Shown piece by piece: positions 18,029 to 26,560 of a DNA stretch of 64,000 nucleotides. Each line of letters starts with the position of its first letter. The stretch's first letter is position 1. The DNA comes from Pectinatus frisingensis (GTDB taxonomy: Bacteria > Bacillota > Negativicutes > Selenomonadales > Selenomonadaceae). Under the pieces are notes generated by a model, which had not been told where the DNA came from, searched no databases, and saw only the letters and a program-made list of their open reading frames with translations. Location of the stretch: assembly GCF_015732285.1 (NCBI RefSeq), contig NZ_WIQU01000014.1, forward strand, positions 93,473 to 157,472, read 5' to 3'. The translations under genes and the position numbers were made by a program.

Positions 18029-18057
18029 TAGACAAAAGTATGCAGATATGCTAATAT
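18029..18057 (+). promoter_or_regulatory. Promoter of glutamine synthetase
   Basis: TAGACA (18029-18034), 17-bp spacer, TAATAT (18052-18057). The expected transcript start near 18064 gives a leader of about 125 nt before the ATG. Confidence 0.55.
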
Positions 18058-18079
18058 ATGAACGTAAAGATGTTAACAA

Positions 18080-18151
18080 GGCAATGGAGCCATATGATTA
18101 CCTAATTTCTACATGTATCATGAGGGATTGGTTTATTCATGTGGTTTTTTT
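18080..18151 (+). promoter_or_regulatory. Attenuator-like leader of glutamine synthetase
   Basis: A short hairpin GGC-AATGGA-GCC (18080-18091) has a six-base loop with A at position 1 and G at 4. It is followed by a terminator-like stem CTACATG (18109-18115) / CATGTGG (18138-18144) and seven T. The loop pattern recalls ANTAR-protein targets, which control nitrogen genes by antitermination; a second such hairpin is not clear. No ANTAR gene lies in the window. Confidence 0.4.
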
Positions 18152-18188
18152 ATTGCTTAAATTTTTAAAATTTAAAGGTGGTTTTCTT

Positions 18189-20075
18189 ATGGATGATTTA
18201 CTTTTTGTTATCCCCGCTAATTCTAAAAAAGAGGACATTCTCAGCAAATTAAAAGAACACCCAGAAATCAAATTTGTTTCATTAGTTGGGATTGATTTGG
18301 CAGGTAATGATACCGATGAAAAAATTCCTGTACAAATTTTCCTGGACGACATAGATAAATTCTATGAAGGTTCAGCAGTCCAGACTGATGGTTCTTCGGT
18401 GGTATTGACTAATATCGCAACTTTGAACAATGCTAAAGTTGATATGCCCATTGATCCATCTGTAAACTGGTTTATCGACTATAACATGGAAAACTTTGAT
18501 GAAGAAGCAGAAAAACCAATCGGTACATTGCGCATTCCGGCTTTTCTCATTCATGAAGGCAAACGTGTAGATTCACGCGCTGTACTAACTGATACTTTAG
18601 CATTTGCAAAAAAAGAAATTATGGCACTATTTGCTGCTCATGATACTATATCCGGCCTTGAACATATCAAAGGCAGCGATGTTGAAGATATTATCTTCAC
18701 TTCTGCAACTGAACTTGAATTTTGGGTCAAGACACCGCTTGAGGAAGCAGACATCCCTGAAATGAGCGCTTCTCAGGTCATGCAGGAACAATACTGGCAA
18801 CGTACACGCGGTGCAGTTCGTTCAGCTTTGGAACAGACAATCCTCGCTATGCAATACTATGGTCTGGAACCAGAAATGGGACATAAGGAAGTCGGCGGCA
18901 TGAAAGGCCAGATGGACTCCAACGGCAACCTTAGCCATGTTTGCGAACAGATTGAAATTGACTGGAAATTTGCAAATGCCGTACAAGCAGCCGACAATGA
19001 ATTATTAGTCCGTACATTAGCTAAAGAAGTATTCCGCGCCAATGGTCTGGAAGTAAATTTCAAAGCAAAACCAATGATTGGACTTGCCGGTAATGGTGAA
19101 CACACTCATATCGGTATGGCTGCAAAATTAAAAAGCGGTAAAGTTATCAATCTTTTCTCCCCTAAAGAAATGACAAAAGACTTTATGAGTTCTATCGGCT
19201 ATGGTGCCATCATGGGCCTTTTGAAAAACTATGAAGTAATAAATCCATTTGTATCATCCACCAATGATTCTTTAAATCGTTTAAAACCCGGTTTTGAAGC
19301 ACCGGTCTGCATAGTCACCTCACTGGGGCACAATCCGGCTATTCCTTCACGTAACCGCACAATTTTAGCAGGCCTTGTACGTGACATCAACAGTCCGATG
19401 GCTACACGTTTTGAATTGCGTGCCTGCAATCCTTATACTAACACTTATATTGCTTTGGCTGCTATTTACTCAGCCATCTTAGACGGCGTAAAATACGCTG
19501 TAAATAAAACCACTGATGCATTGCTCACCGAATTGTCCAAAGAAGCAGGTGAAGCTGCCGGTTATTTAGAAAAAGATCGTGCTTATCGCAGTGAAGAAGA
19601 TGTATTTGAAGACTACAGTCAAGAAGAACGTGATCATTTATTCTCTGTTCCCCCTGCTACTGTCTGGGAAAATATGCAGGCTCTTAAAAATTATCCTGAA
19701 AAACGCTCTGTTGTCACTTCAGCCAATGCATTATGTGACCAGATTGTTGATGCTTTCGTTGCCGGTGAACTCGTTCGCTGGAAAACTGAACTCATCAGTC
19801 GTATAATTCCGGAAAACCGGGCAATTGTGAGTACCTGTAAGGAAATTGCCTCCAATTATGTAACTGACCAAGATGCTTATAACTGGAATAAAATCAATGA
19901 CATCCGTTGTTATCTTGCCAAGGACAGCATTGATGAAAAATCATTGTTTACCCTTTTGATCAAAGCATTAAATGAAAATGATTTTGCTACGGCTTCCGGT
20001 CTGCAAATTGAAATGTATGATAAAATGGAAGAATTAAAAGCACTTTATGCCGCTTACAAAATGAACATGATTTAA
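18189..20075 (+). CDS. glnA: Glutamine synthetase, long (~630 residue) form
   Basis: 628 residues; forms glutamine from glutamate, ammonia and ATP. Catalytic-domain motifs are seen as SATELEFWVK (metal-ligand Glu), EMGHKEVGGMKGQMD, AGNGEHTHIGM (the N-G-E-H-T-H version of NGSGMHxH), SRNRTILAG and FELRACNPYTNTYIALAAIYSAILDG. The C-terminal about 130 residues extend beyond type I enzymes (about 440-470) and are helical. It is shorter than classical type III (about 700), so this looks like a distinct branch, found from memory in clostridia and Negativicutes. The ATG at 18189 follows AAAGGTGG; the frame open from 18048 covers the leader and is not family-like. Confidence 0.85.
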   Translation: MDDLLFVIPANSKKEDILSKLKEHPEIKFVSLVGIDLAGNDTDEKIPVQIFLDDIDKFYEGSAVQTDGSSVVLTNIATLNNAKVDMPIDPSVNWFIDYNMENFDEEAEKPIGTLRIPAFLIHEGKRVDSRAVLTDTLAFAKKEIMALFAAHDTISGLEHIKGSDVEDIIFTSATELEFWVKTPLEEADIPEMSASQVMQEQYWQRTRGAVRSALEQTILAMQYYGLEPEMGHKEVGGMKGQMDSNGNLSHVCEQIEIDWKFANAVQAADNELLVRTLAKEVFRANGLEVNFKAKPMIGLAGNGEHTHIGMAAKLKSGKVINLFSPKEMTKDFMSSIGYGAIMGLLKNYEVINPFVSSTNDSLNRLKPGFEAPVCIVTSLGHNPAIPSRNRTILAGLVRDINSPMATRFELRACNPYTNTYIALAAIYSAILDGVKYAVNKTTDALLTELSKEAGEAAGYLEKDRAYRSEEDVFEDYSQEERDHLFSVPPATVWENMQALKNYPEKRSVVTSANALCDQIVDAFVAGELVRWKTELISRIIPENRAIVSTCKEIASNYVTDQDAYNWNKINDIRCYLAKDSIDEKSLFTLLIKALNENDFATASGLQIEMYDKMEELKALYAAYKMNMI

Positions 20076-20085
20076 TTTTATAAAT

Positions 20086-20133
20086 AAAAAAGACAAAAGC
20101 AACAGGATAAAACCTGTTACTTTTGTCTTTTTT
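20086..20133. terminator. Bidirectional terminator between glnA and hypE
   Basis: AAAAAGACAAAAG..AACAGG pairs with CCTGTT..CTTTTGTCTTTTT over about 20 bp with one mismatch and a 6-nt loop. The A and T tracts serve both converging genes. Confidence 0.85.
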
Positions 20134-20146
20134 ATTGAATTCAATC

Positions 20147-21154
20147 TCAGCATATTCTTGGTATTTGTTCGCCAGCCGGCATGTCAACAATTCTTATTCC
20201 ACCGATAATTGTCCGCAGACCGACTTCTCCACAACTTTTATCATTGGTCGTTCCTATCATACAGGCATTTTTACCATATCTATTTTCATGCATAACCTGC
20301 AACACTGCAGCAGTATCTTTGGGGTTGACAAAAACAATCATTTTCCCTTCATTAGCTAAATACAATGGATCAAATCCCAATATATCACAAAAGCCCTTAA
20401 CTTCTTTCCTGACCGGGATTTTTTCTTCATCAATTATAATCCCCACCCGCGCCTGTTCGGCTATTTCATTAAGCACTGCTGCTGCTCCGCCACGAGTAGC
20501 ATCACGCATCACGGCGACTTGTGGGGCTGCTTGAAGTACTTCTTTCACTAATCCATTAAGCGGGGCACAATCACTCTTAATATTTTCCGGCAGTTCCAAA
20601 CCATGCCTTACTGCCATTACTGACGCAGCATGATCTCCTAGATAGCCGCTGACTATTATATCCATATTCGGACGTACATTCTGCGGGGCAATATCACTGC
20701 CTTCAATTAATTCACCAACACCGGCTGTATTAATAAAAATGCCATCACCACTGTTCTTATCAACTACCTTAGTATCACCAGTCACAATATATATTCCCGC
20801 TTCCTGAGCCGCTTCTCGCATTGTATTAACAATAGTCTGCAAATCAGACAGAGGAAAACCCTCTTCAATTATCATACCGACCGACAAATAACGAGGTATT
20901 GCTCCGGTCATTGATAAATCATTGACCGTCCCGCAAATAGCTAACTTACCAATATTTCCGCCACGAAAAAATAGTGGTTTTACGACATACGAATCGGTTG
21001 TAAAAGCAATATTATTTTTTAACAAAAGCTTTGCCCCATCATGCATCTGGCGCAAATATTTATTATCAAATGCCGGCAGCATCATTTTTTCTACCAGTTC
21101 ACGGCTCTTCAAACCGCCTGCACCATGTGCCATTGTAATAAAACTATCGTCCAT
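20147..21154 (-). CDS. hypE: Hydrogenase maturation factor HypE
   Basis: 335 residues, AIR-synthase/ThiL-like fold. Opens with ITMAHGAGG and carries the ATP-site runs TGDTKVV and RDATRGGAAAVLNEIAEQ. The protein ends PRIC: this C-terminal Cys receives the carbamoyl group from HypF and is dehydrated to a thiocyanate that supplies cyanide to the active-site iron. The start at 21154 is set by AAGGAAGG 7 nt upstream; the frame continues to 21223 inside hypD. It overlaps the end of hypD by 11 bases and is the last gene of the hyp operon. Confidence 0.93.
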   Translation of the reverse strand: MDDSFITMAHGAGGLKSRELVEKMMLPAFDNKYLRQMHDGAKLLLKNNIAFTTDSYVVKPLFFRGGNIGKLAICGTVNDLSMTGAIPRYLSVGMIIEEGFPLSDLQTIVNTMREAAQEAGIYIVTGDTKVVDKNSGDGIFINTAGVGELIEGSDIAPQNVRPNMDIIVSGYLGDHAASVMAVRHGLELPENIKSDCAPLNGLVKEVLQAAPQVAVMRDATRGGAAAVLNEIAEQARVGIIIDEEKIPVRKEVKGFCDILGFDPLYLANEGKMIVFVNPKDTAAVLQVMHENRYGKNACMIGTTNDKSCGEVGLRTIIGGIRIVDMPAGEQIPRIC

Positions 21155-22241
21155 AATGATACCTTCCTTGTCCATATTTATACCATGCATGACAAGTTCC
21201 TTCAACAGAAACCATACATGCACCGGCCGGTTTATCCGGAGTGCAGGTTTTTTTAAACAGCGGACACTGTGTCGGTTTTATCAACCCTTTTAATATTTCA
21301 CCACAGCGACAAACCGGATTTTCTCGTGATATTTCTTTTTCTACCGGTATTTGCTGCAAGGCATCATATTGAGCATACTTATCCTTAAGTATCATTCCTG
21401 ATGCTTCTATTGTACCAAAACCGCGCCACTTTGCCGGTACACTATCAAAAACTTCTTTGATAACTGACTGGGCCACGCGATTTCCTTCTGGTTTAACCAC
21501 CTGTTTATACGCATTTTCTATTTGTATCTGTCCAGTATTGACCTGCCTTGCCAGCATATACACAGCCTGTAAAATATCCAACGCTTCAAAACCTGTCACA
21601 ACAGCCGGTTTCCTATATTTATCAGCAACAAAATCAAATGGTTTTTCTCCGGTTATTACACATACATGTCCGGGTAATAAAAATCCATCGACTTTTATCC
21701 GCGGGTCACTAAGCAGTGCATCAATAGGAGCATTCGTCCATTTATGTGATGATAGAATAAAAAAATTATTGATATGCTGTGCCATGGCTGTTTGTACTGT
21801 CACCGCCGTAAGTGGTGCCGTTGTTTCAAATCCCACTGCAAGAAATATGATTTGTTTTTGTGGATTTTCCTGAGATATTTGTAAAACGTCAAGCGGTGAA
21901 TAAATTATCCGTACATCGGCTCCTTGTGCCTTAGCTTCATTTAAACTGGAACTAGTGCCTGGCACCTTTAACATATCACCAAAAGTTGCAATAATTGTAT
22001 CTTTTCTTTTAGCATAAGCGATTGCCATATCCATATAATCATTAGGTGTCACACAAACAGGGCAGCCTGGACCACTAACAAGATCCACTTTTTCCGGCAG
22101 AAGCTGCCGTATCCCTGAACGAAAAATAGATACAGTATGTGTACCGCATACCTCCATGAAACGCACCGGTTTTTTTATCAGAGCATCTATTTGGTTAATA
22201 AAAAATGCCGCTGCCCTTCTACTTTCTTCAGGCATCATCAT
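21144..22241 (-). CDS. hypD: Hydrogenase maturation factor HypD
   Basis: 365 residues. Scaffold for building the Fe(CN)2CO unit with HypC. Conserved parts are FMEVCGTHT (about 27-35, the CGTHT motif with a key Cys), GPGCPVCVTP, GFETTAP, and a C-terminal iron-sulfur cluster region with CRCGEIL, CPLF.. and C..DKPAGACMVSVEGTC. It overlaps hypC by 14 bases and hypE by 11, so the three are tightly coupled in expression. Confidence 0.94.
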   Translation of the reverse strand: MMMPEESRRAAAFFINQIDALIKKPVRFMEVCGTHTVSIFRSGIRQLLPEKVDLVSGPGCPVCVTPNDYMDMAIAYAKRKDTIIATFGDMLKVPGTSSSLNEAKAQGADVRIIYSPLDVLQISQENPQKQIIFLAVGFETTAPLTAVTVQTAMAQHINNFFILSSHKWTNAPIDALLSDPRIKVDGFLLPGHVCVITGEKPFDFVADKYRKPAVVTGFEALDILQAVYMLARQVNTGQIQIENAYKQVVKPEGNRVAQSVIKEVFDSVPAKWRGFGTIEASGMILKDKYAQYDALQQIPVEKEISRENPVCRCGEILKGLIKPTQCPLFKKTCTPDKPAGACMVSVEGTCHAWYKYGQGRYHYGR

Positions 22242-22452
22242 TTTGCGCTGCCTCTTTCAATAATTGCATTGTTAGTTCAGCTTCTGCCTCATCAATTATC
22301 TGAATTGCAAATCCGGCATGCATTAATACAAAATCTCCCTGATTTGCTTCCGGCAGCAACATCAGACTTATCTTGCGCCGTATTCCTTCAACCTCAACCG
22401 TCGCCATAGCATTATCTTTCTTCATGATTTTTGCTGGAACAGCCAGACACAT
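22228..22452 (-). CDS. hypC: Hydrogenase maturation chaperone HypC
   Basis: 74 residues, an OB-fold HypC/HupF protein. The start MCLAVPAKI is diagnostic: Cys2 binds the iron-cyanide precursor and passes it from HypD to the large subunit. GDFVLMHAGFAIQIID matches the family's second conserved block. Its ATG overlaps the hypF stop by one base (TAATG). Confidence 0.94.
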   Translation of the reverse strand: MCLAVPAKIMKKDNAMATVEVEGIRRKISLMLLPEANQGDFVLMHAGFAIQIIDEAEAELTMQLLKEAAQNDDA

Positions 22453-24740
22453 TAATATCGCCCCATTTCTTTAGTCCTGTTTTCATTAATAACTGCACAG
22501 GCAACAGCTGCCTGCCCAAATGATAAACCACCATCATTAGTCGGAACTTTTCTATTTATATATACGGTGAATCTCTTCTGTAATGATTTTATTACTAAAC
22601 TTGATAACGTAATATTTTGGAATACTCCGCCCGATAAAACCACCTTATTTATTCCGGTTTCCTCTTTAATTTTTTCTGCCATTTGTATAACGGCATCTGC
22701 CATTGTCATATGAAACGACATCGCTTTTTGAGGCAGAGTCATATTACTTAGCAGCATTGCGTCAAAAACTGGTAAAAAATCTATTTCATACTGATGATGC
22801 AAACTTATATCATACGGAAAAACAATGCCGTTACTATCGGCTGCAAGCTGCTCCAACTCAATAGCCGCCTGTCCTTCATAATTTATTTTACCTCTTATCC
22901 CCAATAATGCCGCAGCCGTATCAAATAATCTGCCGGCACTTGAACTCAAGGGTGAATTAAATTGCTGTCTGGCAATCTGCACAACCGTTTGCCAGTTATC
23001 TGGAACCAGATTCCACAGACCACAGGATACGTTCACAGCAGTACTTCCATAAAGTTTGTCCATAATAAACGCTGCAATACGCCACGGTTCTTTTATAGCT
23101 GCAACTGCCCCGGGCAACGGTAAATAAGAAAAATGTGCAACACGTTCATAAGACAAACAATCACAAAGGAAAATTTCTCCTCCCCACAGTTTTCCATCAT
23201 CTCCATAACCGGTACCATCAAGAGCAATGCCAATAACCTTCTCCTTAATAGTGTTTTCCGCCAGTACAGATGCTATATGGGCATGATGATGTTGAACTTT
23301 TATCAATGGTAAATTCAGACTGCATGCATATTTAGTGGAAAAATATTCCGGATGCAGATCGCAGACAGCAATTTGAGGCTTTACGGCAAAAATTTTCTCA
23401 TAATGCGCTATTGCAGCTTTATAAGCATTATTAGCCGCACTATTGGCCAAATTCCCTATATGATGACTCAAAAAAGCTTTATCCTCTTTCAACAAACAAA
23501 AAGTATTTTTTAGCTGACTGCCAACAGCTAAAACTGACAAATTATTTTTGTTAAAAGGAAATCTTAACGGTGTTGGAGCAAATCCTCTGCTGCGTCTTAT
23601 ATAGGAAGGTTTATTACCAATAATACGCAAGACAGAATCATCCACCCGCATATTAATCCGACGATTGTGCAACAAAAAATAATCGGCAATATTTTTTAGT
23701 CGGTCAACGGCATCATCATTTAAATAGGCTATCGGTTCCTCACTTATATTCGCACTAGTCATTACAAAAACATCCTCAGCCTGTAAAAGCAGGCAGTGTA
23801 CAGGTGCATACGGCAGCATTACACCAAGATATACATTATTTGGTGCGACAGACTCTGCCAGATCATATTTATTTCTTTTGCGCAATAATACAATTGGTGC
23901 TGCCGGGCTTTTCAACAATATTTCCTCAAGAGGATTTATTTCACAAATTTCCCTGACCATACTAATCGAACCGGCCATTACTGCCAAAGCTTTATCAAAT
24001 CGATTTTTTCGCCTGCGCAATTTATATACAGCAACCTCATTATAGGCATCACAAACAAGATGAAAACCGCCTATTCCCTTTATGGCAACTATTTTACCAG
24101 CCTTAATCAAATTATATGTTTTCTGCAATAATGTCTCGTTATCACGCGTCAATAATTTCCCATTATTATTTAATAATTCATAGTGGGGACCGCAAACAGC
24201 ACAGGCATTAGGTTGTGCATGAAAACGACGATCCAGCGGATCCTCATATTCAGCCCGACAAGACTCACACATATTAAAAGGACTCATAGTAGTTTTGGCA
24301 CGATCATAAGGAACATCCTCAACTATCGAAAAACGCGGTCCACAGTTAGTACAATTAATGAAGGGATAATGATACCGTCGATTGTCCTGATTTAACACTT
24401 CCTCACGGCATTGTGCACAAATAGCCAGATCTGGTGAAATAAATACCTGTCTGTTTTTTGCCGGCGGACTTTTTTTTATCACGAAAGATTTTTCTTCCGC
24501 AACAAGCTTTTCTTCTTTCACAACCACTTCACTTACAAAAGCCGCCGGTGGTGGTGTATCATGAATTTTTTTCACCATTATCCGTAATATTTCATCTGTA
24601 CCTTGTACTTCAAGAAAAACACCATCTTCATCATTAAAAACAAAACCTGTGACTGAACTTTCCTGTGCCAGCCGATACACAAAAGGTCTAAACCCAACTC
24701 CCTGCACTATTCCCCTAACTCGTATTGCCAGTCTTTTCAT
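22452..24740 (-). CDS. hypF: Carbamoyltransferase HypF
   Basis: 762 residues. The order is an acylphosphatase-like domain (about 1-90: RVRGIVQGVGFRPFVYRLA), a zinc-finger region with paired C-x-x-C motifs (CAQCREE, NCTNCGPRF, MCESCRAEY, ACAVCGPH, about 100-190), a YrdC-like domain (KGIGGFHLVCDA, about 210-400), and a C-terminal Kae1-like carbamoyltransferase domain (HHHAHIASV and ALDGTGYGDDG, then GGVFQN). Uses carbamoyl phosphate and ATP to carbamoylate the HypE cysteine. The ATG at 24740 begins MKRLAIRV, one base after the stop of the protease gene. Confidence 0.94.
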   Translation of the reverse strand: MKRLAIRVRGIVQGVGFRPFVYRLAQESSVTGFVFNDEDGVFLEVQGTDEILRIMVKKIHDTPPPAAFVSEVVVKEEKLVAEEKSFVIKKSPPAKNRQVFISPDLAICAQCREEVLNQDNRRYHYPFINCTNCGPRFSIVEDVPYDRAKTTMSPFNMCESCRAEYEDPLDRRFHAQPNACAVCGPHYELLNNNGKLLTRDNETLLQKTYNLIKAGKIVAIKGIGGFHLVCDAYNEVAVYKLRRRKNRFDKALAVMAGSISMVREICEINPLEEILLKSPAAPIVLLRKRNKYDLAESVAPNNVYLGVMLPYAPVHCLLLQAEDVFVMTSANISEEPIAYLNDDAVDRLKNIADYFLLHNRRINMRVDDSVLRIIGNKPSYIRRSRGFAPTPLRFPFNKNNLSVLAVGSQLKNTFCLLKEDKAFLSHHIGNLANSAANNAYKAAIAHYEKIFAVKPQIAVCDLHPEYFSTKYACSLNLPLIKVQHHHAHIASVLAENTIKEKVIGIALDGTGYGDDGKLWGGEIFLCDCLSYERVAHFSYLPLPGAVAAIKEPWRIAAFIMDKLYGSTAVNVSCGLWNLVPDNWQTVVQIARQQFNSPLSSSAGRLFDTAAALLGIRGKINYEGQAAIELEQLAADSNGIVFPYDISLHHQYEIDFLPVFDAMLLSNMTLPQKAMSFHMTMADAVIQMAEKIKEETGINKVVLSGGVFQNITLSSLVIKSLQKRFTVYINRKVPTNDGGLSFGQAAVACAVINENRTKEMGRY

Positions 24741-24741
24741 A

Positions 24742-25224
24742 TCAGTCGACCGTGGCAATGGGCATTATCTGCCATTGTTTCAACAAATCAATGATTTTAT
24801 TCACCGTAGATTCCATTTCATTTGCAACAGCATTTGTCAGTTCCATGCCAAGTTCCACCACAGCCGGTTTTACCCCCATTACTATTATCTCCTGTACGGG
24901 ATCTCCGGTAATTTTTAACGATGCCAGTAAATCGTTGATTCCCAGGTCATGTATTGATATTTTATTAGAAAAATATGTATTTACATCATTTCCCTTATAA
25001 CAGAAAAAATCACCTGCCCTGCCATCTGCATTTATCGCATCGACAATGAGTAATTTTGTCGTACCTTCGATATAAGGCAATAAAACCATCCCCAAAGTTC
25101 CGCCGTCAATTATCTTAATATTTTCCGGCCAAACCATCTGCTGCAATCTTTCAATAACCCGCACGCCAAAGCCATCATCCTGCATAAGTATATTGCCAAC
25201 ACCCAGTATAGTTATTTTATCCAT
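24742..25224 (-). CDS. Hydrogenase maturation endopeptidase (HyaD/HycI family)
   Basis: 160 residues. Removes the C-terminal tail of the NiFe large subunit after nickel insertion. GVGNILMQDDGFG (about 8-20) and DAINADGRAG carry the acidic nickel-sensing residues (Glu in other members is Asp/Gln here), with IHDLG as the histidine motif. Only one NiFe hydrogenase is encoded in the window, so HyaB at 27335 is the likely client. It sits between hypB and hypF, with coupling on both sides (its ATG shares bases with the hypB stop region). Confidence 0.88.
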   Translation of the reverse strand: MDKITILGVGNILMQDDGFGVRVIERLQQMVWPENIKIIDGGTLGMVLLPYIEGTTKLLIVDAINADGRAGDFFCYKGNDVNTYFSNKISIHDLGINDLLASLKITGDPVQEIIVMGVKPAVVELGMELTNAVANEMESTVNKIIDLLKQWQIMPIATVD

Positions 25225-25895
25225 TATCTTTCATTTATCCGTTTCTGTTTTATCTGTACGGCATTTTTAAGCCATTCAGTCCATTTATCAATTCCAATAT
25301 CCGTGCGACATGATGTTTCAATAATATTAACAGCCGGATTCAAGCAGGTAATATCATGCCGAGCTGCTTTCATATCAAAATTAGTAAATGACAATATATC
25401 AATTTTATTGAGCACTGCCGTTGCTGCTTCCTTGAAAATCAATGGATATTTAAGTGGTTTATCATCACCTTCGGTAATACTCAAAACAACAGCTTTATTA
25501 TCTTCACCAATATTGAACTCTGCCGGACAGACAAGATTGCCGACATTTTCAATGATTATTAAATCCAGCTGCGCCAGATTCAATTTCCCTATGACGTTTT
25601 TTATCATCATGGCATCAAGGTGACACCCTCCACTTGTATTTATTTGTATTACCGGGACATTACAGCCGGCTATACGATCAGCATCTTTATTAGTAAATAA
25701 GTCTCCCTCGATTACTGCCATTTTCAATGAATTTTTAAGACTGACAATAGTTTTTTCTAATAATGACGTCTTTCCTGACCCCGGTGAACCTATTAAATTT
25801 AATACAAATATTCCATTTCTATCAAAAATTTCTTTATTTTGAAGCGCTTGTTTATCATTACTGCCCAAAATATTTTCCATTACCGGAACTTCCAT
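25224..25895 (-). CDS. hypB: Hydrogenase nickel-insertion GTPase HypB without N-terminal nickel motif
   Basis: 223 residues. SIMIBI GTPase motifs are GSPGSGKTS (P-loop, about 37-45), EGDLFTNKDA, ENVGNLVCP and NKID. The GTPase-domain metal site is present as GGCHLDA. The N-terminal MCxxCGC high-affinity nickel motif of E. coli HypB, and the His-rich stretch of other HypBs, are both missing. That motif is present instead in the small protein at 26305. The ATG at 25895 overlaps the hypA stop by one base; a TTG one codon earlier is the alternative. Confidence 0.93.
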   Translation of the reverse strand: MEVPVMENILGSNDKQALQNKEIFDRNGIFVLNLIGSPGSGKTSLLEKTIVSLKNSLKMAVIEGDLFTNKDADRIAGCNVPVIQINTSGGCHLDAMMIKNVIGKLNLAQLDLIIIENVGNLVCPAEFNIGEDNKAVVLSITEGDDKPLKYPLIFKEAATAVLNKIDILSFTNFDMKAARHDITCLNPAVNIIETSCRTDIGIDKWTEWLKNAVQIKQKRINER

Positions 25896-26236
25896 CAATC
25901 CACCTCCAAATATTCGACACGCAGTTCCCTGCCTGAAATAATATCGACTTTAGCTGAATTACACTTTGGGCAAAAAAAATTGTACTTTACAATATGTCCC
26001 TGCCAGCCGCAATCATTACATTGTCCCAGCAAGGGCGTCCGGTGTAACTTTAATTCAGCATCTTCTGCAACAGTTCCCTCTGCCAGTGCCTTAAAACAAA
26101 ACTCCAAAGATTCAAAAACGACACCGGCCATTTCACCAATTATCAATGATACTACCCGTACTTTTTTAGCATCATTTTTCCTGGCATAGCTTTCAACTAT
26201 ATCCATTATCCCCTGGGCCATTGCCATTTCATGCAT
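25895..26236 (-). CDS. hypA: Hydrogenase nickel metallochaperone HypA
   Basis: 113 residues. Starts MHEMAMAQ: the N-terminal Met-His-Glu binds nickel. The zinc domain has CNDCGW and CPKCNS (two C-x-x-C pairs, about 73-90). Hands nickel to the large subunit together with HypB. The ATG at 26236 gives the conserved MHE start; the frame open to 26257 would bury it. First gene of the hyp operon, directly after a hairpin. Confidence 0.94.
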   Translation of the reverse strand: MHEMAMAQGIMDIVESYARKNDAKKVRVVSLIIGEMAGVVFESLEFCFKALAEGTVAEDAELKLHRTPLLGQCNDCGWQGHIVKYNFFCPKCNSAKVDIISGRELRVEYLEVD

Positions 26237-26254
26237 ATCTTTCGCCTGCCTGTA

Positions 26255-26290
26255 CAAAAAGCTGCTACAATATTTTGCAGCAGCTTTTTG
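26255..26290 (-). terminator. Hairpin between hydrogenase and hyp genes
   Basis: CAAAAAGCTGCT pairs with AGCAGCTTTTTG, with CAA/TTG extending it inside. The T tract gives termination, probably partial, which would lower hyp relative to hya expression. Confidence 0.75.
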
Positions 26291-26304
26291 TGATAATTAT
26301 TAAC

Positions 26305-26547
26305 TTATATAGCTGCCTGCAAACCTTTCTGTTCAAAAACAGCCGTGATTTCGCTTAAACGCGTTTTGGCCGGATCATAATTGATCGTCGTTTCACCATC
26401 ATGCGCATGAATATGAACGTGTAACACTCCTGCCAATCCCAAAAGTTTTTCTTCAATTATCTTAGCATTATCACCATCATACCCAGTCACAAAAAATTGT
26501 ATCTGAGTTCCACTCCCATGTCCTGAACAGCCACATGTTGCACACAT
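26305..26547 (-). CDS. Small metal-binding protein: HypB-type MCxxCGC motif fused to an HMA-like domain
   Basis: 80 residues. It begins MCATCGCSGHG, the same C-x-x-C-G-C motif that gives E. coli HypB its tight N-terminal nickel site. The rest (about 14-80) reads like a heavy-metal-associated ferredoxin fold, with a strand, helix (KIIEEKLLGLAGV), a strand HVHIHAHDGETTINYDP and a second helix, but the usual C-x-x-C metal loop of HMA domains is absent. HVHIHAH adds three histidines. It has GGGAGG 7 nt before the ATG and lies 13 bases after hyaC. The HypB of this locus lacks the motif, so I infer a separate nickel donor or store acting with HypA/HypB. Confidence 0.8.
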   Translation of the reverse strand: MCATCGCSGHGSGTQIQFFVTGYDGDNAKIIEEKLLGLAGVLHVHIHAHDGETTINYDPAKTRLSEITAVFEQKGLQAAI

Positions 26548-26560
26548 AATGAAACCTCCC

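Noticed and set aside
18048..18188. N-terminal extension of glutamine synthetase
   Set aside because: It covers the predicted leader hairpins and precedes the only good ribosome site; the extension is not family-like.
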